A program made the position numbers and the translations under genes. A DNA stretch of 64,000 nucleotides from JANQOH01 sp965214495. Its GTDB lineage: Bacteria; Pseudomonadota; Alphaproteobacteria; UBA7887. Positions 18,753 to 27,902 of this stretch are shown one piece after another (positions within the stretch are counted from its first letter, which is position 1; each line of letters starts with the position of its first letter). The notes beneath the pieces are model-generated. The model was not told the DNA's origin. It did no database searches and saw only the letters and a list, made by a program, of their open reading frames with translations. The DNA lies in NCBI GenBank assembly GCA_965214495.1, contig OZ243958.1:2046001-2110000 (forward strand). Direction: 5' to 3'.

Positions 18753-19436
18753 TCAGCCGCGCGGCGCCGATCGTGCGACCCGTTCGAGCGCCGGGATCAG
18801 ACCGTCGAAATGCCCGATCCGCGCGTCGGCGTCGAGCTCGCTCGCAGGAACGCGCGAATATCCGAAAGTGACGACGACCACCGGGACCCCGGCAGCGCGC
18901 GCCGCATCGACGTCGGCGATGCTGTCGCCGACCATCACGGCATCGGTCGCCGCGCCGCCGGCTTGCCGGATCGTCGCGGTCAAATGCCGGGGATCGGGTT
19001 TGCGCACCGCCAGGCTGTCGCCGCCGAGTACGGCGCGGAAGAAGCGCGCGAGGTCGAGGCGGTCGAGCAGCGTCCGGCTCATGGCTTCCGGCTTGTTGGT
19101 GCACACGGCGAGACGATGGCCGGCTGCCGCGAGCGCTTCCAGCGCCTCGACCGCACCGGGCCAGGGGCGGGTCGACTCGTCCAGACAGTCCGCATAGTGG
19201 GAAAGGAAGCTGTCGCGCAACCGGTCGGGCGGCGGGTCTTCGACGGGCCTGCCCGCTGCGGCGAACCCGCGCGCGATCATCGCCGCCGCGCCCTCGCCCA
19301 CCATGCGGCGGACCGAGGGCGGAGTCACGGGCGGCAGGCCGTTGTCGGCCAGAACCCGGTTCAGCGCCTCGGCGAGGTCGGGCGCACTGTCGATCAGTGT
19401 GCCGTCGAGGTCGAAGACGATCGTGTCGAAAGGCAT
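18753..19436 (-). CDS. gph: Phosphoglycolate phosphatase
   Basis: The 227-residue HAD-family phosphatase starts at the ATG at 19436, giving MPFDTIVFDLDGTLIDSAPD with the nucleophile Asp. It continues with VCTNKPEAMSRTLLDRL (motif 2 region), KPDPRHL (Lys) and MVGDSIADVDAARAAGV (motif 4). The family removes phosphate from 2-phosphoglycolate, a product of DNA repair or oxygenation reactions. It is divergent from glmU with an 89-bp gap. Confidence 0.9.
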   Translation of the reverse strand: MPFDTIVFDLDGTLIDSAPDLAEALNRVLADNGLPPVTPPSVRRMVGEGAAAMIARGFAAAGRPVEDPPPDRLRDSFLSHYADCLDESTRPWPGAVEALEALAAAGHRLAVCTNKPEAMSRTLLDRLDLARFFRAVLGGDSLAVRKPDPRHLTATIRQAGGAATDAVMVGDSIADVDAARAAGVPVVVVTFGYSRVPASELDADARIGHFDGLIPALERVARSAPRG

Positions 19437-19525
19437 GGCGGGAGACCGGGGCGAGATGACGCTTGCATCATAGCGGGGCGGCGGCCACTTTGCGCCGGTC
19501 GGGCGAGCCTGAACGCGGGGAAACA

Positions 19526-20875
19526 ATGAGCGACGGGGCGTTGTGCGTCATCGTATTGGCGGCGGGCAAGGGCGAGCGCATGGGCTCGGATCGCCCGAAG
19601 GTCATGCACGAGGTCGCCGGGCTGCCGATGATCCGGCATGTCCTGGCCGCGGCCGAAACCCTGGCGCCCGCGCGCATGAGCGTGGTGATCGGCCCCGGCG
19701 TGGACGAGGTCGCGGCACTGGCCGCGCCCTGGCCGCATGTGGTGCAGGAGGTTCGCCGCGGCACGGCCGATGCGGTTGCGCGGGCTCGCGCCGGTCACGA
19801 AGGCGCCGGCGGCGACGTTCTGGTGCTTTACGGCGATACGCCGTCGATCGCTCCTCGAACCCTGTCCCGTGCGGTGGCGAGGCGCCGCGCCGGAGACGAC
19901 CCCGCCGTCGTCGTGGCGGGCTTTCGCACGGACGAGCCGGGCGCCTACGGCCGGCTGCGGCTCGACGGCGACGGCATGTTGCTCGGGATCGTCGAAGCGG
20001 CGGACGCCGATAGCGCCGACTCCGCGATCCGCTTGTGCAATTCGGGGGTCATGGCGATCGACGGTGCGATTCTGTGGGCGCTGCTCGACCGCATCGGCAA
20101 CAACAACGCCAGGGGCGAGTTCTATCTGACCGATCTGGTCGGACTCGCGGTCGCCGCGGGGCGCCGGTGCGCGGTGGTCGAAGCGCCGGCGAGCGAACTC
20201 GCAGGGGTCAATACGCGCGCGGAGCTCGCCGCCGCCGAAGCCGTCGCCCAGAGCCGACTGCGCGCCCGCGCCCTGGCGGGGGGCGTCACGCTCGTGCAAC
20301 CGGACTCGGTGCGCCTTTGCGCCGACACCGTGCTGGGCCGCGACGTGACGATCGAACCCTGCGTGTTCTTCGGTCCCGGCGTCTCGATCGGCGACGCGGC
20401 GACGATCCGCGCCTTCTCGCATCTCGAAGGAGTCCGCGTCGATCGCGGCGCCGCGATCGGTCCTTTCGCGCGCTTGCGGCCGGGGAGCGAAATCGGCGAG
20501 GGCGCACGGGTCGGGAATTTCGTGGAGGTCAAGGCGGCCGCGATCGCCGCCGCCGCCAGGGTGAATCATCTGAGCTATATCGGCGATGCCCGGGTGGGCG
20601 GCGGCGCGAACGTCGGCGCCGGGGTCATCACCTGCAACTATGACGGTTTCGCCAAGCATCGCACCGAGATCGGCGCCGGCGCATTCATCGGCTCGAACGC
20701 TGCGCTGGTGGCCCCGGTGTCGATCGGCGACGGTGCGATCGTCGGCGCCGGCAGCACGATCGGCGCCGACGTGGCCGGCGACTCGCTCGCGCTGGCGCGG
20801 GCGCCGCAGAAGGCGGTTGCGGGCGGCGCCGCACGCTATCGGCGCGCCCGGCGCCGGCGCGCCGGGGACGGCTGA
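19526..20875 (+). CDS. glmU: Bifunctional UDP-N-acetylglucosamine pyrophosphorylase / glucosamine-1-phosphate acetyltransferase
   Basis: The 449-residue GlmU makes UDP-GlcNAc for peptidoglycan and LPS. The N-terminal uridylyltransferase has VIVLAAGKGERMGSDRPKVM and VLYGDTPSIAP. The C-terminal half is a left-handed beta helix of hexapeptide repeats (GDAATIRAFSHLEG, GEGARVGNFVEVK, GANVGAGVITCNYDG). The ATG at 19526 was chosen for the conserved N-terminus. glmS begins four bases after its stop, so the two form an operon for consecutive steps. Confidence 0.95.
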   Translation: MSDGALCVIVLAAGKGERMGSDRPKVMHEVAGLPMIRHVLAAAETLAPARMSVVIGPGVDEVAALAAPWPHVVQEVRRGTADAVARARAGHEGAGGDVLVLYGDTPSIAPRTLSRAVARRRAGDDPAVVVAGFRTDEPGAYGRLRLDGDGMLLGIVEAADADSADSAIRLCNSGVMAIDGAILWALLDRIGNNNARGEFYLTDLVGLAVAAGRRCAVVEAPASELAGVNTRAELAAAEAVAQSRLRARALAGGVTLVQPDSVRLCADTVLGRDVTIEPCVFFGPGVSIGDAATIRAFSHLEGVRVDRGAAIGPFARLRPGSEIGEGARVGNFVEVKAAAIAAAARVNHLSYIGDARVGGGANVGAGVITCNYDGFAKHRTEIGAGAFIGSNAALVAPVSIGDGAIVGAGSTIGADVAGDSLALARAPQKAVAGGAARYRRARRRRAGDG

Positions 20876-20879
20876 GACG

Positions 20880-22703
20880 ATGTGCGGAATCTTCGGCGTC
20901 GTCGGCCGCCGCCCGGCCGCTCCGATCCTGCTCGACGGGCTGAAACGGCTGGAATATCGGGGATACGATTCCGCCGGGCTGGCGACGCTGGTGGACGGAG
21001 CGATCGAGCGCCGGCGCGTCGACGGCAAGCTCGACCGGTTGGCGGCGGCGATCGCCCAACGCCCGCTTGCCGGCACGACCGGCATCGGCCACACGCGCTG
21101 GGCGACGCATGGCGAGCCGACGGTGGCCAACGCCCATCCCCATATCGACGACCGCGTCGCGGTGGTTCACAACGGAATCATCGAAAACCACGCAGAACTG
21201 CGCGAACGGTCGATCGCCGCCGGTCGCCGATTCGAAAGCGATACCGATACCGAAGTCATCGTGCATTCGTTGAGCGCGGCGCTGGACGAGGGGGCGAGCC
21301 CGGCGGAAGCGACGGCGTCGGTGCTCGGTTTGCTGAAGGGCGCGTTCGCCCTGGCGATACTGTTTGCCGGGCACGAAAACCTGTTGATCGCGGCGCGCCG
21401 CGGCAGCCCGCTCGCGATCGGCCTGGGCGACGACGAAATCTGTCTGGGTTCGGACGCCATCGCGCTGGCGCCGATCACGCGGCGCATTCTTTATCTCGAA
21501 GAAGGCGACCGGGCGTTGATCGAGCGCGGTCGCGTCGAGGTCCGCGACGCCGAGGGTGCGCCGGTCTCCCGTCCCGTGAGAGAGACTTCGCTGTCGGTCG
21601 CGGCCATCGGCAAGGGCAACTACCGGCACTACATGCTCAAGGAGATTCACGAACAGCCGGAGGCGATCGGCGACACGCTGCGCGGCTTTCTGGGTTCCGT
21701 CGAGCGCCGCGTCGCGTTACCGCCGCTGCCTGTCGATCCGGCGCGGATCGAGCGCCTGTCGATCGTGGCGTGCGGCACGTCTTTCCATGCGGGTCTCCTC
21801 GCTCGCCACTGGTTCGAGCGTCTGGCGCGCCTCCCGGTCGATGTCGATATCGCGTCGGAGTATCGCTACCGCGACCCGCCGGCGACGGCGGGCACGGCCG
21901 GCCTGTTCATCTCGCAGTCCGGCGAGACCGCGGACACGCTTGCCGCGATGCGCCATTTCATGCGCGCCGGGGCGCCGGCGCTGGCCATCGTCAATGCGCC
22001 CGAATCGACGATGGCGCGCGAGGCGAGCGCCACCTTGCCCACCCGCGCCGGTCCCGAGATCGGTGTCGCCTCGACCAAGGCGTTCACCACGCAGCTCGCC
22101 ACTCTCGCCTGCCTGGCGCTGGCCTGCGCGCGCGAGCGCGGCGCCGTCGCGGAAAGCGACGCGGCGCGGATCGCGGGCGCGCTGCTCGAACTGCCGGCGC
22201 TCGCTGCCGAAGTGCTCGCCACCGACCGCAGGATCGCGAGGGTCGCGCAGAGCGTTCATCACGCACGCAACGTGCTCTATATGGGCCGCGGCATGTCGTA
22301 TGCGATCGCGCTCGAAGGCGCGCTCAAGCTGACCGAGATCTCGTATATCCACGCCGAAGCCCATGCGGCGGGCGAACTTAAGCACGGGCCGATCGCGCTC
22401 ATCGACGACTCGTTTCCGGTGGTCGTCGTGGCGCCGTCCGACTCGCTGTTCGACAAGACCGCGTCGAACTGCGAGGAAGTGGCGGCGCGCGGCGGCCGGC
22501 TGATCGTCATCGGCGACTCGGCCGGCGTCGACCGGCTTGGCGACAAGGCGGCGGAATGGATCGCGATGCCGGCGGCGGACCCCGTAACGGCGCCCATCCT
22601 CTACGCGCTGCCGGTGCAGTTGCTGGCCTACCACATCGCCGTGCTGAAGGGCACCGACGTGGACCAGCCGCGCAATCTCGCGAAGGCGGTGACGGTGGAG
22701 TGA
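20880..22703 (+). CDS. glmS: Glutamine-fructose-6-phosphate aminotransferase (isomerizing)
   Basis: The 607-residue enzyme makes glucosamine-6-phosphate. The N-terminal Cys is in MCGIFGVVGRRP (glutaminase nucleophile), followed by GYDSAGLATL and IGHTRWATHG. Two SIS domains follow, with SQSGETADTLAAMRHF and GRGMSYAIALEGALKLTEIS. It ends DQPRNLAKAVTVE, the usual C-terminus. Length is normal for the family. Confidence 0.96.
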   Translation: MCGIFGVVGRRPAAPILLDGLKRLEYRGYDSAGLATLVDGAIERRRVDGKLDRLAAAIAQRPLAGTTGIGHTRWATHGEPTVANAHPHIDDRVAVVHNGIIENHAELRERSIAAGRRFESDTDTEVIVHSLSAALDEGASPAEATASVLGLLKGAFALAILFAGHENLLIAARRGSPLAIGLGDDEICLGSDAIALAPITRRILYLEEGDRALIERGRVEVRDAEGAPVSRPVRETSLSVAAIGKGNYRHYMLKEIHEQPEAIGDTLRGFLGSVERRVALPPLPVDPARIERLSIVACGTSFHAGLLARHWFERLARLPVDVDIASEYRYRDPPATAGTAGLFISQSGETADTLAAMRHFMRAGAPALAIVNAPESTMAREASATLPTRAGPEIGVASTKAFTTQLATLACLALACARERGAVAESDAARIAGALLELPALAAEVLATDRRIARVAQSVHHARNVLYMGRGMSYAIALEGALKLTEISYIHAEAHAAGELKHGPIALIDDSFPVVVVAPSDSLFDKTASNCEEVAARGGRLIVIGDSAGVDRLGDKAAEWIAMPAADPVTAPILYALPVQLLAYHIAVLKGTDVDQPRNLAKAVTVE

Positions 22704-22710
22704 GCCGGAC

Positions 22711-24051
22711 CTATTCGCCGGCGGCGGCCAGCATGTCGGCGATGCGGGTGAATTTGACCCGGGGCCGTTCGCTTGCGCTTCCCGTCGCGGCGGCGATCTC
22801 GGCGGCATCGATTCGCCGCCACCCGGCATAGTCCACCGGCCGGACACCGCGCCGGGCGAGCAGCGAGTCGAGACCGGCCGGTCCCGGTTTTCCCGGCGCG
22901 ATGCCGTCGGCCAGTATCCGGTCCACGACTTCGCGCGCGTCGTTGCGGTTGGTGCCGATCACGCCGGTCGGTCCGCGCCGCGCCCAACCCACCACATAGA
23001 CTCCGGGAGCCACGCGGCCGCCCGCATTGGCCACCGTCCCCCGACCGTCGATCGGCAGGCCCGAAACGTCGTCGGCGACGCGGTAGCCGATCGCCGGGAT
23101 CAGAAGCCCTGCGTCGAGTTCGCAGGTTTCGCCGGTGCCGACGGCGCGCCCGTTCTCCACACGGTTGCGTTCCAGCCGCACGCCGGTCATCCGCGCCCCG
23201 CCGAGAATTTCCACGGGCGACGCGAAGAACAGGAAACGCACGCGCACCGGCCGGGCGCGTGCGGCCTCGGCCGCATCGGCGTAGGCGCGCAGAATTCGCA
23301 GGTTCCTCAGCTTCTTCGGCCGTTCGTCCTCTTCGACCGTGTCGGCGTCGGGCGGCAGGTCGGCCCGCGACACGACCGCCCCGGCCTCGGCGAGGCCGCC
23401 GAATTCGCCCAGTTCCGGCGCGGTGAAGCTCGCCTGCAACGGCCCCCTGCGCCCGACCACGTAGATGTCCGAGAGAGGCGCGGCGCCGATGGCCGCCGCC
23501 GCCGCCGGGTCGATATCGCCGACGGCGAGTTCGTCCGGGGTCTTGGCCAGCAGGCGCGCGATGTCGAGCGCGACGTTGCCGTTGCCCACGACCACGGCGG
23601 TGTCCACGGCCACCAGCGGCGACAGGTCCCGGGCGCCGGGAACCGCGTTGTACCAGTCGACGAAACACGCCGCGTCGAGCACACCTTCGCGGTCTTCGCC
23701 GCGCACACCGAGGCGGCGCGGAACCCGGGCGCCGAAGGCGAGGATGACGACGTCGTAGAGCCGGGTCAGGTCAGCATAGCTTACGGTTTCGCCGAGTGTG
23801 ACGTTGCCGATCAGACGCACATTGTCGCGTTGCAGGATCCGGTCGAAGATCCGGACGACGTTCTTGGTGTTCTGATGGTCGGGAGCGACCCCCGAGCGCA
23901 CGAGACCGAAGGGGGTCGGGAACCGATCGACGATATCGATCCGGCACGGCGTCTCGCGGCGAAGAAATGCGTCGGCGGCATAGAACCCCGCGGGACCGGC
24001 GCCCACGATAGCGACGGACAGCGGGCCGTCCGGGGTCACGGCGTGGGACAT
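22711..24051 (-). CDS. FAD-dependent ferredoxin/adrenodoxin-type NADP+ reductase
   Basis: The 446-residue flavoprotein has an FAD motif (VAIVGAGPAGFYAADAFLRR), FGLVRSGVAPDHQNTKNV typical of adrenodoxin-reductase/FprA proteins, a second nucleotide motif (AVVVGNGNVALDIARLLAKT) and VYVVGWARRGPTGVIGTNR. It would pass electrons between NADPH and a ferredoxin. The start is the ATG at 24051. It converges on glmS with 7 bases between stops. Physiological partner not apparent. Confidence 0.88.
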   Translation of the reverse strand: MSHAVTPDGPLSVAIVGAGPAGFYAADAFLRRETPCRIDIVDRFPTPFGLVRSGVAPDHQNTKNVVRIFDRILQRDNVRLIGNVTLGETVSYADLTRLYDVVILAFGARVPRRLGVRGEDREGVLDAACFVDWYNAVPGARDLSPLVAVDTAVVVGNGNVALDIARLLAKTPDELAVGDIDPAAAAAIGAAPLSDIYVVGRRGPLQASFTAPELGEFGGLAEAGAVVSRADLPPDADTVEEDERPKKLRNLRILRAYADAAEAARARPVRVRFLFFASPVEILGGARMTGVRLERNRVENGRAVGTGETCELDAGLLIPAIGYRVADDVSGLPIDGRGTVANAGGRVAPGVYVVGWARRGPTGVIGTNRNDAREVVDRILADGIAPGKPGPAGLDSLLARRGVRPVDYAGWRRIDAAEIAAATGSASERPRVKFTRIADMLAAAGE

Positions 24052-24151
24052 CGCATGGCTCTCCGAAGGCTCTCGGCTGCATCTGTCGCCGACGGCGGGA
24101 ATCGGGCGGCGCAGGATTGCGCGCGGCGAATCTCGAATCAAGCAGCGATCA

Positions 24152-24175
24152 TAGGGGCGACCCTTGTGGTTGCCC
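24152..24175 (-). repeat. Palindromic repeat, family A
   Basis: AGGGGCGACCCTTGTGGTTG followed by CCCC is one copy of the GGGCAACC/GGTTGCCC palindrome, in the intergenic region between the reductase and the cytochrome b561 gene. Confidence 0.7.
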
Positions 24176-24345
24176 CTGGCGCCATCCGTGCCGGGCCACG
24201 GAACCGGGCGCACCGGGACGCGCCACCGCACACCCGCGCCCGCCGCGCGGGAAGACGCCGTCCCGCCGGTTCGAGAGGACAGCAGGTTGCGCGAATTCGG
24301 CGGCTGTGGGATGATGTCGAAGAACCCTCTCGCGGAGTCGTCACG

Positions 24346-24876
24346 ATGCAGAGATACCACCCCGTTCTCGTCGCATTGCATTGGCTGATGGCGCTCATGA
24401 TCCTCGTCTCGCTTGCGTTGGGCGCGCTGGTTCTCGAGGACATGCCAGACGACGACCCCGACAAGATCCTGACGCTCGGCGCGCATATGGCGTTCGGCAT
24501 GACGATCGGCGTTTTGCTGCTCCTGCGACTGCTGGTCCGTCTGCGCAGCCGGCGCCCGCCCCTCGCCAGCACGGGCAATGCGCTTCTCGACCGGATCGGC
24601 GTGTGGACCCATTGGGGCTTCTACGCGCTCGTTGCGGCAATGGTGCTGAGCGGTCTCGCCATGGCCTTCGGGGCGGATCTCTTCCCCATCGTCTATGGCG
24701 GCGCGGCCGAGACGCTCCCGCCCGAGCTTCACGACCTCCCGCAATATGCCGCCCATGGCCTCGTTGCAATGCTGCTCGTGGCGCTCATCGCACTTCATAC
24801 CGCCGCGGCGCTCTATCACCAGTTCGTCCTGAAGGACGGGCTTCTGCGCCGCATGTGGTTCGGCGAGCGCTCGTAA
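24346..24876 (+). CDS. Cytochrome b561-like membrane protein
   Basis: The 176-residue protein has four transmembrane helices and His residues placed for two b hemes: ALHWLMALM, LGAHMAFGMT, WTHWGFYALV and LHTAAALYHQFVLKDGLLRR. This is the prokaryotic cytochrome b561 pattern; such proteins shuttle electrons at the membrane, often oxidising superoxide or reducing quinone. The ATG at 24346 begins the natural N-terminus MQRYHPVLVALHW. It stands alone. Confidence 0.85.
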   Translation: MQRYHPVLVALHWLMALMILVSLALGALVLEDMPDDDPDKILTLGAHMAFGMTIGVLLLLRLLVRLRSRRPPLASTGNALLDRIGVWTHWGFYALVAAMVLSGLAMAFGADLFPIVYGGAAETLPPELHDLPQYAAHGLVAMLLVALIALHTAAALYHQFVLKDGLLRRMWFGERS

Positions 24877-25025
24877 CGCCTCGCCGAGGCCCCAACCGGG
24901 CAGGCCGCCACGAACGATCGCCGGGCATTGTCGGAACGTTGAGGGTGTAGACCACGGCAGACGCACGCCGCAACGCGCTCAAGGCTGCCGCCGTCCTCCG
25001 GGGTACCTGGGGGATCATCTATGTA

Positions 25026-25400
25026 ATGGCCGCCTTCCTCGTCACCCCCGCCGATCCGCAAACCGCCATCGGCAACATCCTCGACGGGGTAGATCCGGCG
25101 CAGCTCGCCGCCGACTACCCTGCAGAACTGTCGGGCATCCTCTCGCAGCACGGTTGGAACCTCGGCTGGATCGGCCTGACCACCATCGTCGGCGCCGTCT
25201 TCATCTGGCGCACCAGCATGACCGCGATCCGGGTCACCGCCCTCGTGGGCGGCATGGCGGACGTGGGATACTTCGTGTTCATCGACCTGCCGGGCTACGC
25301 GAACTTCCTGCCCGGCACGCTGATGACCATCGTCTCCGCCTCCGCGATCGTGCTCGGCTTCTGGGTGTGGTTCTCGAACCGCCGCGCGGGCACGGCATAG
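25026..25400 (+). CDS. Small membrane protein, unknown, start probably upstream
   Basis: The protein has two or three hydrophobic segments (LGWIGLTTIVGAVFIW, VTALVGGMADVGYFVFIDL, MTIVSASAIVLGFWVW). The ATG at 25026 gives 124 residues. The frame is open upstream to 24951 and encodes a natural-looking extension (NALKAAAVLRGTWGIIY), but no ATG, GTG or TTG occurs there. The start may have been lost, or a non-standard codon used. Function unknown. Confidence 0.55.
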   Translation: MAAFLVTPADPQTAIGNILDGVDPAQLAADYPAELSGILSQHGWNLGWIGLTTIVGAVFIWRTSMTAIRVTALVGGMADVGYFVFIDLPGYANFLPGTLMTIVSASAIVLGFWVWFSNRRAGTA

Positions 25401-26058
25401 AGCCGACCCCACCGGAGACGAACGCCTGCCCTGACCGATCCGTTCGCGATATGTATGCGTGGCGCTCCGGCCTCGTTTCCGGCTCACCCAGGGAAAGGGA
25501 AAGCCATTCCAACCGTCATCGGCGGTTCCCGTTGTGGCGTCGGAACGCGGAAAGCTCTCGACGACGCACACATAACGTCATGCCCGGACTCGTTCCTGCG
25601 TCATGCCCGCCGCCCCCAACCGTCATGCCCGGACTTGTTCCGGGCATCTCCATCCGGGCGTCCGCTGGTCGCGGGACGGCGCCCCGCAGGGGCCGGAGAC
25701 GGCGCCGGGGACCGATCGCGGATACTCGGAGAAAGATGCCCGGAACAAGTCCGGGCATGACGGTTGGGGGAGGCGGGCATGACGGTTGAGGGATGGTTGG
25801 GCGCGAGGGAGGTTGCATCGGGGCGATGAATATCCGCCCGGCGGGCGATCGACTCAGCCATGCATACGACTCGCGAATCGAGCCTTCCCGTAAGCCCCTC
25901 GAGGCGCCGACACGATGGCTTCGGGGAACGGCGATGCCGGTGCCCGGACATCCGGGCCCGCATCGCTATCCCTCTTGCGCGTCGCGCTCGAGCCGGGATG
26001 CGGACACGCCGTCCGCATGGCCGTGGCCGGAACGGGGAATGCTCTTCTCAGGAACAGG
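25401..26058. other. Intergenic region with family C palindromes
   Basis: There is no convincing gene between the small membrane protein and tRNA-Ser. It holds three copies of a different palindrome (25577-25763). The remaining open frames are not supported. Confidence 0.6.
25577..25763 (+). repeat. Palindromic repeats, family C (three copies)
   Basis: CCCGGACTTGTTCCGGG flanked by GTCAT... and ...GCATC occurs at 25621-25650 and, inverted, at 25735-25761; a truncated copy is at 25577-25600. The facing copies could pair over an 85-base spacer. Inverted pairs of this kind are typical of REP or BIME-like units. Confidence 0.8.
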
Positions 26059-26151
26059 TGGCGGAGGGGATGGGATTCGAACCCACGATACGGATTGTCT
26101 CCGCATAACGGTTTAGCAAACCGCCGCCTTCAGCCGCTCGGCCACCCCTCC
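26059..26151 (-). tRNA. tRNA-Ser (anticodon GCT)
   Basis: Minus-strand cloverleaf with acceptor stem GGAGGGG/CCCCTCC, an anticodon loop TTTGCTAAA giving anticodon GCT, a long variable arm, T-arm GTGGGTTCGAATCCCAT, discriminator G and an encoded CCA. It lies 13 bases downstream of the stop of the UDG family gene, on the same strand. Confidence 0.95.
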
Positions 26152-26164
26152 CGGCAAGGCACCG

Positions 26165-26770
26165 TTATTTATGCGGTGGCGGCCGAACTGTCAATGCGGC
26201 GACCCGGGCGCGTAGTTCGGGCAGCAGTTCGGCCTCGAACCACGGGTTGCGGGCAACCCATGCGCGTGTCCGCCACGATGGGTGCGGCAGGGGCAGGTAG
26301 TCCGGCAGATGCCGCCGCCACGCTTTCACCGTCTCGGTCACGCTGGCGCCGCTCTCGCTGCCAAGATAGTAACGCTGCGCCCAGGCGCCGGCGAGCACGG
26401 TCAACTCGACGTTCGGCAGGCAGGCGCGCAAGCGCGCGTGCCAGGTCGGGGCGCATTCGGGGCGCGGCGGCAGGTCGCCGCCCCGGTCGTATCGCCCGGG
26501 ATAGCAGAACCCCATCGGTACGATGGCGACCCGATTCTCGTCGTAGAAGGTCTCCGGCGCGATCGCCATCCAGTCGCGCAACCGTCTGCCCGAGGCGTCG
26601 TTCCACGGCACGCCGGTCTCGTGGACGCGCGTGCCCGGCGCCTGGCCGACGATCATCAGCCGCGCGCCGACGCCGGCTCGCAGCACGGGGCGCGGACCGA
26701 GAGGCAACGAGGCGGCGCAGATCGTGCAGGCGCGGGCCGCGGCGAGCACGGCGGCGAGTTCGTCGCTCAT
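26165..26770 (-). CDS. Uracil-DNA glycosylase family protein
   Basis: The 201-residue protein contains CTICAASLPLG, MIVGQAPGTRVHETGVPWND, SGRRLRDWMAI, VPMGFCYPGR and a late LPHPSWR. These are the PF03167-type fold motifs, with a Cys-rich N-terminus as in smaller bacterial relatives. The start at 26770 overlaps the stop of the upstream thpR (ATGA). It is distinct from the family 4-type protein at 14421. Substrate cannot be told. Confidence 0.83.
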   Translation of the reverse strand: MSDELAAVLAAARACTICAASLPLGPRPVLRAGVGARLMIVGQAPGTRVHETGVPWNDASGRRLRDWMAIAPETFYDENRVAIVPMGFCYPGRYDRGGDLPPRPECAPTWHARLRACLPNVELTVLAGAWAQRYYLGSESGASVTETVKAWRRHLPDYLPLPHPSWRTRAWVARNPWFEAELLPELRARVAALTVRPPPHK

Positions 26771-27312
26771 GCCGGATCCAGCGGATAGCGCACGACACGC
26801 TCGTAATGCGGCCCCCCGGCGCCGAGGCGGCTTTCGAACAGAACCACGTCCTCGACGGGAAACTCGCCCGTCACGGCGCCGGCGAGCGCGTTCGCGCGGC
26901 GCTCGGCCGCGCCGCGGACGCCGCTCCTGATCCGCGCCAGGGTGACGTGCGGAGCGAAACGCCGCTCGTCGGGTCCGAGCCCGGCGCGTGCGCACAGCGA
27001 ATCCACCTGCCGCTTCAGCCGGTGCAGGTCGGGCGAGGGGGCGATCCCCGCCCACAGGGCGCGCGGGCGCCGATCGGAACCGAACGTGCCCGCTCCGGCG
27101 AGCCTGACCGCGAAACGCGGCGCGCGGAGCGCCCCCAGTTCGGCGGCGATGTCTTCGGCCTGCCGCCTGTCGACTTCGCCGATGAAGCGCAGCGTGAGAT
27201 GAAGAGATTCCGGCGCCACCCAGCGCGCGCCCCTGAGCCCGCCCTGCAGGGCGCTCAAACCGGTGCGTATTCGCTGCGGCAGTTCGACGCCGACGAAGAG
27301 ACGGTGAGCCAT
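26767..27312 (-). CDS. thpR: RNA 2',3'-cyclic phosphodiesterase (2'-5' RNA ligase family)
   Basis: The protein of 181 residues has two HxTx motifs, LHLTLRFIGEV and PHVTLARIRSG, the twin catalytic histidines of the 2H phosphoesterase family. The ATG at 27312 gives MAHRLFVGVELP, the conserved N-terminus; an 18-residue extension is not supported. The gene overlaps the following UDG family gene by four bases. Confidence 0.9.
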   Translation of the reverse strand: MAHRLFVGVELPQRIRTGLSALQGGLRGARWVAPESLHLTLRFIGEVDRRQAEDIAAELGALRAPRFAVRLAGAGTFGSDRRPRALWAGIAPSPDLHRLKRQVDSLCARAGLGPDERRFAPHVTLARIRSGVRGAAERRANALAGAVTGEFPVEDVVLFESRLGAGGPHYERVVRYPLDPA

Positions 27313-27842
27313 GGCGGCACTGCGCTCCCGCTGTGCGGAAATTCTCCAGCGGTTCTCGTTATGCACACCTGAACGCTTGGCGGCCTGGTGCGCAGGCGTC
27401 TCGCCCGCATCTTCGCTTTACACGCCTCTGCGGGCGAGACCCCCGCGCACCCGGACCGCGCCCGCCGAAGCCAAAATGAGAATCGCCGGCAATTCTCGTT
27501 GCGACTGCGGCAGCGGCACGATGGGCGCCATGATACCGTACCCGGTTCGACGCGGGGTCATAGGCTTCGCAACTGTCGGTGGCGCCGGCGAACCGCGGTG
27601 CGCGGATCGTCCGGGAATTCCCGGCGGATCAGGGGACTACCGTGCCCCGGCACGCGCCGCGCGAGCGGCACAGCGGCGGCGGCGATGCAGGCAGGCCGGA
27701 GGGACGGATCGCGGTGAGTGAGACAGAGCGGGAAAAAGCGCTCCCGGCCGTATCGATCCGGCAAACCGACCGACGAACGCTTGCGCCGCCGGGCGGCGTC
27801 CACGCACGCACCGAGGGACATGCGACTTCCGAACCCCGCGAG
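27313..27842. other. Intergenic region with a family B palindrome pair
   Basis: No supported gene. Two inverted family-B elements at 27387-27466 can form a long hairpin. The rest is GC-rich sequence up to the porin terminator. Confidence 0.55.
27387..27466 (+). repeat. Inverted pair of family B palindromes
   Basis: GGTGCGCAGGCGTCTCGCCC and, on the far side, GGGCGAGACCCCCGCGCACC face each other across about 30 bases, giving a strong long hairpin downstream of nothing obvious and upstream of thpR's start. Confidence 0.7.
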
Positions 27843-27874
27843 AAAAAAAGGCGGCGGCCGTGACGGCCGCCGCC
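27843..27874 (-). terminator. Rho-independent terminator of the left porin gene
   Basis: On the minus strand a perfect 11-bp stem GGCGGCGGCCG/CGGCCGCCGCC with a three-base loop is followed by seven T. It starts about 28 bases after the porin stop at 27903. Confidence 0.9.
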
Positions 27875-27902
27875 CCTCGGAGAAGTCGGGAGAACGCGTC
27901 GC

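Noticed and set aside
26165..27055. 296-residue version of the UDG family protein
   Set aside because: The N-terminal 95 residues are antisense-like Arg/Ala sequence overlapping thpR. The ATG at 26770 overlaps the thpR stop and begins the conserved part.
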